From contig NW_002476507.1 in NCBI RefSeq assembly GCF_000189635.1, forward strand, positions 989,480 through 1,053,479: a DNA stretch of 64,000 nucleotides, in the 5' to 3' direction. The translations under genes were made by a program, and so were the position numbers. This document shows positions 38,456 through 48,849 of this stretch, piece after piece (the first letter of the stretch is position 1; every line of letters begins with the position of its first letter). The stretch comes from Tetrahymena thermophila SB210 (taxonomy: Eukaryota > Ciliophora > Oligohymenophorea > Hymenostomatida > Tetrahymenidae). The notes beneath the pieces are model-generated. The model saw only the letters and a program-made list of their open reading frames with translations. It did not search any database and was not told the DNA's origin.

Positions 38456-40620
38456 TCATAAAAAGTAATAAATACTAGCTAGAAAATTAGTAAACTTCAA
38501 TAATTATCCATTTTCTCCAGCTATAAAAAGAACATCTTATTCTGCATAATACACGCTTGTTTTATATTTACAATCTATTTTAGGATTTAAGATTTTTAAA
38601 TTGCGTTAGTTAATCACCTTTTTCATTATTGGCTTTTATCCATTAGCTTAAGGTATTGTTTAATTGATCGGTTTGTAATCTAGCTATGTTAATAAAGTCT
38701 TGCAATCAGCAGTGAAATAAAAGAATATATCTCCCTCAATAGATTTATCTTCAAATTTAGGTAGGTTTTACAAAATTTTATACCTATCAGCTATTTAAGC
38801 AAACATCAGCTCTATGGGATAAAATTAAGCATTAAGATCTACATATTTCATTGATTAATCTAATGAAAATAGTTGAATGAATGTTCCTTTTTCAAAGTTG
38901 TAAACTGATAAGAATAACTAGTCATCTAATATATACATAAGGCTTCTGTTGGTATCTTCATGAGGATTGACTACAGTCTTCAATATCTTATGGTTTGTAG
39001 CCTCAAAATAGCTAACTTTTCTTCCATACTAATATTCATAAACATAAACAAATGATTTATTGCTATTATTAGCATTTATTTGATTTTCATTATTCAAAGA
39101 AGCATCCTACTCTTAATGAACTGCTATTACGTAAGTGCCATTTATGCAAAATATGCTCTATAAAGGTAAAATATTTAAATCATACCAGCTAACTTCCCCA
39201 TCTTTTTATTTAGAAGAAACAATATTTTCTATTTCAGCTTTCTGCTTGAGATTGAGAGGATTAAAAAATATACACTCTTCTTCTACTTCTATCAAATTTT
39301 TCTCAACAGTAACTTTCTAAATAAGTCCACATTTATAGCCTGTTAAGATAACACTTTTTTGAGAGAAACAAATAGATTAAATTGACAGTAAATCCTTCAT
39401 CACGATTTTTGATGATTAAACAAATGTCTCATAATAAGATTTCATATATTCATTATATTTTTATTGTTACTCTTCACTAAGTTCTTTTGTATTTTTCATA
39501 CTTACGCTTTTACTTTTTTATCTTCCAAGTTGTTCTTCGTCCTCGATTTTGTTTTCAATATTTTTTTATTAGCTTTTATTTTCTTCTTCATTATTATTTT
39601 TTGTATTGGTTTCTTGTAAAGTCTTTGATTTCATTCGAATTTGCTATTCCTCATTAATTTATTTGTCTTTTTCAGTATTTGCACTTATTTATTTTTCTTA
39701 CTTATTTTGTTAATCTTCCTCTGCTTCTTTGATATTTTAATCATCTTTGTTGACTAATTCACCATTTAATACCTTCAAATTTAATAAATCTTAAAAGTCC
39801 TCTCTTTATTTCAATAACTGCTATAGGAATTCTGATTATTTTTACTTATGTTGATTATCCTCTTTTATCACAAGAGAAATGTCATAAATAAAGTTTAATT
39901 TAAAAGCTTCTAGTGGAGCGAAGAGCTATATCGTTTTTAACACTTTAAGTTCATCTCCACTTAAAATTGCTAACTTATTATCAGAAAAAATAAGTAAAAT
40001 GAGCACTCCTTATTTGTATATTTCCTTTAGTATATAAATTTTGTTATTAAAATATTAAAATAGATTTAATAAATAAAATAATTAATAAATCTATATTTAC
40101 TTAATTTCCTTCTTATTAATGATATCTCTAGTTTTATTTTAACAGTAAGCTATGAGTTATATGAGGTGAGGTTTAATCTACACCAAAAATAGGTAGTTTA
40201 GATTTATTGTTTACTTGATCTGTCATTTTTTCGACTGATCTATCAGTAACCAAGTAATAAACTAATCCCGTATCTTAGTGATCTACTAATATATTCTTTT
40301 TTTCTACACCCTATGACTATGTATTTGTTATTTCGCTTAGGTCAAATTAATTTAATACTTGATCTGTTTAACTTTATTGATTTCCCATTTCTACAAAATA
40401 ATATCTAGCTTTATCAATACAATACAAATAGTTGATTTTACTTTTTAACAAATTTTGATTAAAAGGAATAATGTATTCTTTGCAAAATAATTAAATCTTC
40501 GTTTATAAATGTATTTATTTATAATAAATTAAGTTGATAAAGATATCTAATCATCTTTAAAATTCTGATAGTAAAAACTAACAAATATTTGATAAATACT
40601 TAACTTTTTTTAATTGGCAT
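38456..40620 (-). CDS. Propeller-like (WD40-type) protein with acidic Q/N/K-rich insert
   Basis: Exons 40620-40600, 40496-40101 and 40024-38456 give 661 residues. The sequence alternates short beta-type segments with polar turns in WD/propeller rhythm (LYCIDKARYYFVE, VYYLVTDRSVEK, LLIFSDNKLAILSG, VILTGYKCGLIQKV, MYILDDQLFLSVYN, VYYAEQDVLFIAGE). Classical WD dipeptides are missing, so the assignment is structural. A charged Glu/Lys/Gln/Asn-rich insert of about 130 residues lies near 280-410. The 21-base first exon (MPIKKSQ) is less certain. A simpler alternative starts at ATG 40388 with MGNQQS, but the upstream sequence reads as a genuine propeller strand. The gene begins only 163 bases downstream of the neighbouring stop codon. 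Confidence 0.7.
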
Positions 40621-40783
40621 AATTTTTATATGATAAAATTTTTTTTATTGAATTCTTTTATATTTGTTTAGATCTTGTGTCTTGAAATAAAATTATTATA
40701 TCATAAGAGCTATTATATTTACAATATATGATTTTTTTATAGAAAAATATTAAATATTTTAACTTTTAAATTATAAGATAGTG

Positions 40784-42439
40784 TCATTAAATTATTTTTT
40801 CATATTAATTTTTTGAAAATCTTTTATTTTAAGCAAAAAAATTCCCATATTAAGTATCTTTTTAACTATTATTAATCATAATATCTGGCCTTAGATTTGT
40901 ATATTTTATAGGTGTGAAGCTGAATAAATTATCTTAATTTGTATTTTTTTGTTAAATTTTAGGATTAGCACTTTAAGCTCTTTTTATTAATCCCTTTTTA
41001 ATTTGTAGTTTTTTAGTTGATCGACTTGGAAAAGAGGACATCTAAGCAAGTAAACTTATGCTTTACGCTGATTAGGGTCTCAAATTTTAACTTTTTAAAT
41101 TATTATATGGTATTTAAGCTGATTGGGGTCTCTAAATTAATTTGATATTTGTATTTCTATCTAATGAAAAGGACCTCATAGTTTAACTCATAACTTATCT
41201 CATTTTTGGTTGCAAAAAAGGACTACATCTGTCTGGTGTAACTCCCTCGAATAGATCATTTTCAAATTCAAATTTACTGATTAAAGCTGTTTAAGTTTTA
41301 TTTTAGTCCTAAACTTATTACTATTCAGTGTTTATTTTTTGGAAATAGTTTTAACTCAAAGTTTGAATATTTTTTCCTTGAACAGATATACTTTATTCAG
41401 AATTGTTTAAGTTAGTAGCGGATTTGTCTTATGAAAAGTTATTTTTAGACTTTTTTTTAATATTAAATAAACTACTCATATTACGAGAAACAATTTTATT
41501 AGTAAGTATTTTCTAAGATTGTATGATATTTTATGCTTCTTTCTCGTTTTCTGCTTTCTAAAGTTTCCCTATTTCATCTTGCAATTAAGTATAATCGTTT
41601 GAGTATATTTTTTTGAAAAATTGAGAATTAAAAGATGTTTAAGTTGGTTAAGTAGAAGAAGGATCATTAGAATTCGTACTCTGTCTTTTAACTTTACTCG
41701 TATTTAAATAGCTAGATCTGGAATTAGGCAAAGATGGTTTAAGAAACTAAGCATTCTTCTAAAAATTATTCATTATATAGTACTTTTGTTCTTCTTTTTA
41801 ATCATTTTTATCACTATGATTATTTTAGTTATTTTGTGAAATTATATCCTGATTGCTAATATCCTAAATTTCTTACTGTACTTACTCTTCAATTTTATAA
41901 ATTTGATTAGGTGCTTCATGAAATTATTATTGCTTTTATATCAAGCTAAATTTATCAACAATTTTCATGTATATATCCCTCTAAACCACTTCTTTTGTTT
42001 TTTGTTAGTACCATTAGCTACTCTCACTTTAAAATAATGTTTATATTAATATGTATTTTAATAAAACAAAAAACAGTTACTCGATGCATTTTGATAATCC
42101 ATTTGTTTTAACTTAGAAAGGAGCTCTGTAGAAGTTTTAATCCCAATATTTTTTGGAATTCTAAACCGCATCTAGAAATTTAGTGAAAATAATTTCTTTT
42201 TTTTAATTTTCTTATTCGTTTATTTCCATCATCCTATCGTAGTTGAGTCTTTTTTTTGTCTTACTCTCTTCACTTATTACATGCTATTACTATTGCAGAT
42301 ATTCATTTTAGAAATTTTAGTTCAAGATTTTCTTTAAAGCTTCAGGGCAGTGAGACCCAAAATTTTATTGCGCGTTTATCTTTTTTATCTAAGAATAAAT
42401 TAACCCTGTAGCTGAATTAAAACTCTCTTTATCTGCCAT
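40784..42439 (-). CDS. Unknown protein with repeated RPQSAQ motifs
   Basis: Exons 42439-42081 and 42026-40784, intron 54 bases, 533 residues. The intron length is a multiple of three and lacks TGA, so read-through is formally possible. It was removed because it is AT-rich and would insert a hydrophobic run into a polar protein. The N-terminal quarter is helical and charged and the centre is Ser/Asn-rich. The C-terminal third carries RPQSAQ at about 419 and 436, 17 residues apart, and KRAQSANPK further on. RPxSA-type motifs are common in axonemal and basal-body proteins (general observation), so a ciliary role is a guess. No catalytic domain was seen. Confidence 0.72.
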
Positions 42440-43257
42440 TTTTGTTTACAAATTAAAAGTTTGTCTTTTTTAATAAATTCTTTGGTTATAATACTATCAA
42501 AAGTGTTTTTATAGTGTGTAAAACTACTACCTAAATCAATTATCCTATTGATTAACTAATTTTTGGATTAGCAAAATATTTGAATGAGCTTTTATGTTAT
42601 TTTTTAAAATGATAATTATTTACTACAAAAAATTTGTAAATACTTCAATAATTATTTCATAAAATGATTTAAAAATTAAATTTAATTAATTAAATTCTTG
42701 CAATAATTGTTTGAGTATTTAAAAAAAAGGTTGTTAATCTATCCTACCGTTAAAATATGGTTAATAAAATTTAAGTTTAAAAAATAAATAAATCTTATGC
42801 TAGTATTTATTTTGTTTATATTAATATACAATTATGTAATTGAGCTATTAAATTTTTTAGAACAAATAATTATTAATTTAATAAATTTTAAGGAAATTAT
42901 TATTTTTAATATTTAATTTAAAATTATAATTTTATTTTAACAATTTACAATGCAAATAAATAATTAGAAATTTGTTAAAAATATTAAAATAAAAATATTT
43001 TATTCTAATAAAATAAATTTTAAAATAGAAAATCCTATTATAAAAAAATATTAATTTTAAAAAAATTAATTGATGAATGAATGAATAAATAATGATTTTG
43101 CAGTTAATAATTTACTAACTATCAAAAATATATCAGTAACAAATCAAATTATATATGATAATTAGCTTATTTAAATATATATACCAAATTTTTAAAAAAG
43201 AATTATCACTTTAATTAATTAGTTAATTATCAAACAGTTTTTAGAATAGTTATTGAA
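42440..43257. other. Divergent promoter region
   Basis: 0.8 kb of AT-rich DNA between two start codons, with a short AATG repeat near 43074-43087. No coding frame. Confidence 0.6.
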
Positions 43258-44143
43258 ATGTCAAAACCTTCTTAATCTCAAAGAAAATCAATTACAACAA
43301 CAACTAGAGATAATATTTAAGGAAAGTTATTAGGAACAAATGTGAAAGAGATTAATGTTGAAAAATTTAGAGATGCTAAATATACTCCTATTCCATACAA
43401 GCTAAATGGAAAACTAACAGATTAAATATTGAAAACGATTTCAAATAAATTTTCGACTGAATTAATATTTCACCTTGATTTATCGAATCAGCAATTATAA
43501 AATGTTGACGCACTTTAGGAATGTAAAAACTTAGTGCTTCTCAATCTATCTAAAAACTAAATAAAAGATTTGTTTCCTCTTTAACACTGTGTATCAATAA
43601 CTTTCTTAAATGTATCAGGAAATCAGATTTAATACTTAGAATATTTGAAAGTAAATAAATAGCGAATATTTGTTTTATATTTACCTTAATAAAATATATT
43701 TATAGGTAATGAAATAGTTAACAAATTTGCATGCTGAAGAAAATAGAATAAAGAATATTAAAGGTTTGAAAGGATTGGAAGAATGTGAAAATCTTAATTC
43801 TTTATTCTTACAGTCTCTAAGTGGTAAAGAATAAAATCCACTTTGTAGTGAAGAGGGTTACAGGGATACTGTTTTTTCTTATTTATAATAACTTAAAAGA
43901 CTAGATAGCGTTCCTAGGAATGTAAAATTTGAAACTGGAGAAGAATTAGATAAATAAGGGAAATAAAATGTAAATATAGACCTTAATACTCCAGGATCTT
44001 TTTTCACAAATTAATTTCCTAAAAATACACCTTTCGAAAAAGAGATCTAATTAGAAGGAGAAGAGTCTTTAAAATCTTCACTAAAGGATTGTAAAAGTTA
44101 AATAAGTCAACTTGAAGCAAGAATCAAAGCATTAATGGCTTGA
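43258..44143 (+). CDS. SDS22-type leucine-rich-repeat protein with LRRcap
   Basis: Exons 43258-43650 and 43706-44143, intron 55 bases, 276 residues. After a basic Ser/Thr-rich N-terminus come 22-residue LRRs of the SDS22 class (FHLDLSNQQLQNVDAL, LVLLNLSKNQIKDL, ITFLNVSGNQIQYL, LTNLHAEENRIKNI). An LRRcap-like motif follows, NPLCSEEGYRDTVFSYLQQL, then a polar tail with a final short coiled coil. Proteins of this size and layout (LRRC-type) often sit in cilia or bind phosphatase or dynein components. The class is secure, the partner is not. The repeat architecture differs from the 90-base-exon LRR gene at 26 kb. Confidence 0.85.
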
Positions 44144-44959
44144 AAGTATAAACTTCAGGTAAGATAAAATGAAAAAAATTTAATTAATTCTATTTATTAA
44201 TATGTTTATATTTTGCATGTCGTCAATTTATTATTAAATATGCTTGATAGAAAGTATAAATTTTAATTAGATTTTAAGATATTTTAATATAAACTTATAA
44301 AAAAATTAATAATCTTAAACTAAAAATATCAATAAGAAAATATTTTTTTTTTTATAAATAATTTAATAAACTAAAAACCTTACTTATATCTTTTACACAT
44401 AAATATATTTTAATATTTTAATAAAATTATTTATAGAAAATTTATTAATTTCATAATGGTAATAATTGACAGAAGTATTTAATATAATAAACAAATGTTT
44501 TCAATCATAAATTGAAATAAATTTTATTATTTTTAAACTTTTAACAAACTATTTTAGTTTAAAATTAATTATCTGTTAAAGGAAAAAAAATAATTATTTA
44601 TTAACTTTTTTCACTTAAATAATTATTTTTGAATAAATTGGATAGCACATTTGTAGTAATTATCAATCCTTATATTTAAAATTTTATTAATTTTAAATAA
44701 AAAAACATATCTAGATTACTATTGATATTATAAATTTTGCTAAATATTTGGATTTATATACATGTTTTTTATGAAAATGAAAAATTAAACTGTATTCATA
44801 TATATTTGAAGTTTATAATACTACTACAGAAACCTCAAAATGTAAAATATTGATGGTAAGTAATAATAGCTTCCAAAAAAAAATTAAATATTAAAACGAA
44901 TGATACCCAGCTGCTACCCTTCACCCCCATATTTTTTTTTGATTAATCTAAATTTCAAT
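44144..44959. other. AT-rich intergenic DNA with a GC-rich island
   Basis: Mostly A/T runs. At about 44905-44931 there is a C-rich stretch (CCCAGCTGCTACCC, then CACCCCC) that stands out from its surroundings. Confidence 0.5.
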
Positions 44960-45255
44960 TCATTTTTATTTTAATGTTGTATATAAGATAAAAAATTTTA
45001 TATGCATTATTGTTTTAATCTTCATTTAGTCTTTAGTGTCAACATCATCACTTTTTATCTATTGTTGGCAATTTTTGTTTCTTTTAATATCAAACTTATT
45101 CTTATCTAATTTAAATTAATACCACTTTTCTGAACGTTTCTATATAATAATAGTTGAAGAGTGTTTAGAAGGTATAATTTTAGAACAATAATTGCATTGA
45201 ATTTAACATCCAATAGAGTCCTTATTCCATATTTCAGATATTTTAATCTTTTGAC
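44960..45255 (-). pseudogene. BED-type zinc-finger-like fragment
   Basis: An open segment from a TAG acceptor at 45256-45257 down to TGA 44960. It contains SEIWNKDSIGCQIQCNYCSK, matching the start of a BED finger (aromatic residue, then C-x2-C), followed by Lys-rich sequence. The two histidines expected about 20 residues later are not evident, and no credible upstream exon or start was found. BED fingers are typical of hAT-family transposases and proteins derived from them, so this may be a decayed transposon gene. A short live gene with a missed 5' exon is the alternative. Confidence 0.35.
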
Positions 45256-45754
45256 CTAGAGTATTATAAAAAAGGTTTTATATTTTTAAACTAATATTTT
45301 ATCATTTTAATAAAAAATTTTTCAAAAATATTAAGCAATTTATGCAATAAATTTAATTTTAATAAACGCTCATTTATTATAAATTAAAATTATAATGTTT
45401 TTCTATAAGAGGAAAAAATAATATTTATTATATTAAAATATAACACTTTTCACTATTTAATTTTAGTGGATGCTTTGAAGCAATAACTTAATTATTATAA
45501 ATAAATTAGATTAATAGAATAAATTAGAATATTTTTAATTTTTGCTTAAAAATTTTTTTTATTATTTATTTTTTTTCTATTCCTTTAATAATATAAAAAC
45601 ATAAATTGTTAATTTTCAAGAAATTTAGAAAAATCTAAAATTTAAAATTCTAAATTTCTTTTATTTAACTTCAAGATATCTTTTAAAGGAAATTTAAAAT
45701 TCACTTTTTGTCAAGAAATATTTAAGAAGCAGTAAATATCAAAAAATACCAATC

Positions 45755-45870
45755 TCTACTATCATGACCAAAAGCATGTAATTTAAAAATAAGAAAAACC
45801 AATAAATGTGTAAGTTGAAACTGGTCCTTTAAAAAAAGGAAGGTTCTTGAATTTAATATAATTTTTGTTT
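45755..45870 (+). pseudogene. Relic of a third eRF3 copy
   Basis: Shows the junction TAATTTAAAAATAAGAAAAACCA then GTTGAAACT, equivalent to 46975-47015 in the pseudogene, followed directly by TCCTTTAAAAAAAGGAAGGTTCTT, equivalent to 47570-47593. The middle of the gene is therefore deleted. It precedes the pseudogene unit just as the pseudogene tail precedes the intact gene, which suggests three head-to-tail units. Confidence 0.55.
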
Positions 45871-47600
45871 TAAAATATTAAATTAAAATAATTGGATTTA
45901 TTTAAGAAGTTTTGTGATTTTTGAAAAAATAAAAAGTTAAATTGTTTTCATTTTTATTTTAAATTATATTTATAAACAAATTTGTATTTAGTTTATCAAT
46001 AAAACAGTTTTGCTAAATCAAAATTAGTTTTTTATTTTTCTTCTTAGAATAAAAAAATTTACTAGTTTAGTAATCCAATTTAATTTGAAAAATAATTTAC
46101 GCAATAATAGGACTACCACTTTATTATGGTATTAAAAGTATTTTATTTCAAAAATACATAGAGGAAAAAAATAAGATATTTTATTAAAAAAAGAAAATAA
46201 TCTTTTGATAAAATCAAATAAATATTAATTAGTATCAAAAATCTCTACAAGATAAACTTAAATAGTAAATAATAATTGAAAATGGACTACTAAGAAGTAA
46301 TTACTGTTTATCTATTAAAAATATTACTTTACTAATTAAAATAATCAGTTTATCAAAATATTCAAATAAAAGAATTCATCATTTATTTTCCCAAAAAAAA
46401 AATAAAGTTATCGATTTTTGACTTTCCAAAAACATTTTTTTTAGTTAGATGAAGAATAAATGAATTTTATTTATTGATATGAGTTAAATTATCTCTTTAA
46501 GAGTAAATAATAGCTTCCAATTTAGAGCCTTACAAATTATAAAAACAGTTAATTTTATCAATATTTTCTTTAAATCAATATTTTAGGCTAGGAGACTTGC
46601 CAAGGAAGAAAAACTCAGAAGGTTAAAAGCCTGGATTTAAATTAATAAAGAAGTAGATTTCTAAGTTACTGAATAATTAGGTCCTCTTCCTCCTTTTGAT
46701 GATTAGGGTAATAAATAAGGAAAGTGGCTTACTACTAAGTATAAATTTGGTGAGTGGTATTATGATATGAATGGAAACCCTGTTTTCATCAACCCTGATG
46801 ATGAATTTGATCAACATGGTAGTCTTTATGATGCTGAATCTAATCCTTATTTAAATTACGCATTTGATAAATTTGGAAACATTTGCCCTGCAGTTCTTAT
46901 GACTCAAAATAATGAATACTTTTTATTCACTCCTATTTTCCAAATACAAATCCCTTAAAGCATAATCAAGGATATAAACTAAAAATAAGAAAAACCAGCC
47001 GCTTGAAAGGTTGAAACTCTTGCTAAGAAAAAGAAGGCTCTACCCAAAAAGGAACCTGCCCCTCCTAGTATGTTTTTATATTTTTAAACTTTACAAATGA
47101 AGGATTTATTTAAAAAAAGAAAAGAAATTATTAAGCAAATTTTAAAATGCCAAATAAATAAGTTAATTAATAAAGAAAAAATGTTTAGATTTAATTTAAA
47201 AACGATTAAACTCAATATTTCTATCATAAAAGCTAGGTTTTTATCTTTGATAATAATAATAATAAATAGTTAATCTTATTGTCTGTTATCTCAATATATA
47301 TAATAGATAAAAATTATATTTGCAATTTAATATAATATAATTATTGTCTTGTTTAAATAACAATATTTTATTAATATTATTTAGAAATTCCCAAAAGACT
47401 CTTAAAAGAACAAGAACCAGCTAATAACTAGGCTTTCGTTACTGATATTAAACATTAAATATGAGTTACTATTCAAAAAGCAATCAAATTCGAAAACAAA
47501 AACTATAACGAAGGATAAGATATGGTTAAGGTTGATAAGGAAAGATAATACGTCAATAAGTCCTTTAAAAAAACGAAGTTCTTCAAATTAAAAAAATAAA
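45870..47600. repeat. Tandem duplication unit 1 (eRF3 5' half and upstream region)
   Basis: Similar to 47850-50145 over upstream DNA, exon 1, intron 1, exon 2, intron 2 and the start of exon 3. Leader segment 46202-46258 is nearly identical to 48770-48826. Similarity stops abruptly near 47557, just before the sequence that would encode the P-loop. Confidence 0.75.
46282..47590 (+). pseudogene. Truncated eRF3 pseudogene
   Basis: Exon 1 46282-46296 (MDYQE), intron to 46586, exon 2 from 46587. The frame stays open through the whole N-terminal domain, then meets TGA at 47004-47006, where the intact copy has ACT TAA (Thr-Gln). The corresponding second intron is 47068-47384. A further in-frame TGA occurs at 47462-47464 in exon 3. 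Homology ends before the GTPase domain. It cannot make a release factor. Without the second part it could still encode a 144-residue N-domain protein with the repeated aromatic/acidic pattern (KFGEWYYDMNGNPVF). It lies head-to-tail with the working gene, about 1.3 kb upstream. Confidence 0.85.
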
Positions 47601-47849
47601 AATAATTTTGTTTGATAAATCGTAATTTTAAAATAAATAAAAAATGTAATGAAGAAAATTATAAAATCTAAATTAATAAATATATTTAACAAAAAAATTA
47701 ATTTAAATTCAAAAACATAATTCAATTATTTTTAACTATAAAACTAGATTATTAACTTTAATTTCAAATAAATAATCAAACTTATTGCTTTTTAATAAAA
47801 TATTATCAATTTTTAGATGAAAATTTTATATTCAATTTAATAAATTAAA

Positions 47850-48849
47850 ATTAATTTTAGAGAATAATTTGATTGATTTAAGAAATTATATGATTTTTAC
47901 CAAAAAGAAAAGTTAAACTGTCTTCATATTTATTTATTTATTTATTTGATAATAATAAACAAATTTATATTTAGTTTATCAATAAAACAGCATTACCAAA
48001 TCAAAATTGATTTTTTATTTTTCTTCATAGAATAGATAAAATGCTTGATTTAGTATCCAATTTAATTTGAAAAATAATTTAAGCAATAATAGAATGAATA
48101 CATTTTTAAGGTTTTATAAGTATTTTTATATTAGAAGATGTTGAAAATAGAAATTTACTTACAGTGAAATAACATTTTACAGTTTTATTATTAAATAAAT
48201 TAAATGAATTGTATTAAATTATACTGTTACTGAAATCATAAACATAAAATATTATTTTTTGTACTTTATATTATTAATTTCAAAAATCGAAAGAATTTAT
48301 TATTTCTGATGAATTGAAATAGAAGAAAGGAATTAGTAGGATATGTAAAAAAGTATAATGAATCTATTATTATTTTAAAAATATATTTATGAATTGTTTC
48401 ATATAATAATTAGTATAAAATAAAAATTTTTAAATAATTAAAATGGTTTTATGAAAAAATTATATTTAATAAATTTTCAATGTTATATTTTTAATTATAA
48501 AGTTGATTAAGATAAAAATAGAAGCAATAATTAAATAATTAAATAGCTATTTGTTAATTGAATATTAAAAATGTTATGAATAAAGACTGATTTTAATAGA
48601 TATGTTAGCTAAATAAAAATAGATATCTATGAAATTTTAAATAAACAAAAAAATAGACTTGATTTATAAATAGTCTTTTTTTTTTTCATTCAAAATAAAT
48701 GAAAAATATAATTTGGCAAAAATAAATAGAGAAAACTAAAAATATTTGATTAAAAAAAATAAAATAATCCTTTGATAAAATCAAATAAATATTAATTAAT
48801 ATCAAAAATCTCTACAAGATAAACTTAAAAAAGTAAAAAATAATTGAAA
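47850..48849. promoter_or_regulatory. Duplicated eRF3 upstream region with a 0.5-kb insertion
   Basis: Left part (to about 48120) and right part (from about 48730) match the region upstream of the pseudogene. The 0.5 kb between them has no counterpart there. The last 80 bases before the start codon are strongly conserved between units, so they probably hold the core promoter and 5' leader. Confidence 0.5.

Noticed and set aside
47928..47950. ATTT tandem repeat read as a microsatellite feature of interest
   Set aside because: Simple A/T repeats are ubiquitous here, and this one lies in duplicated eRF3 upstream DNA without other signal.
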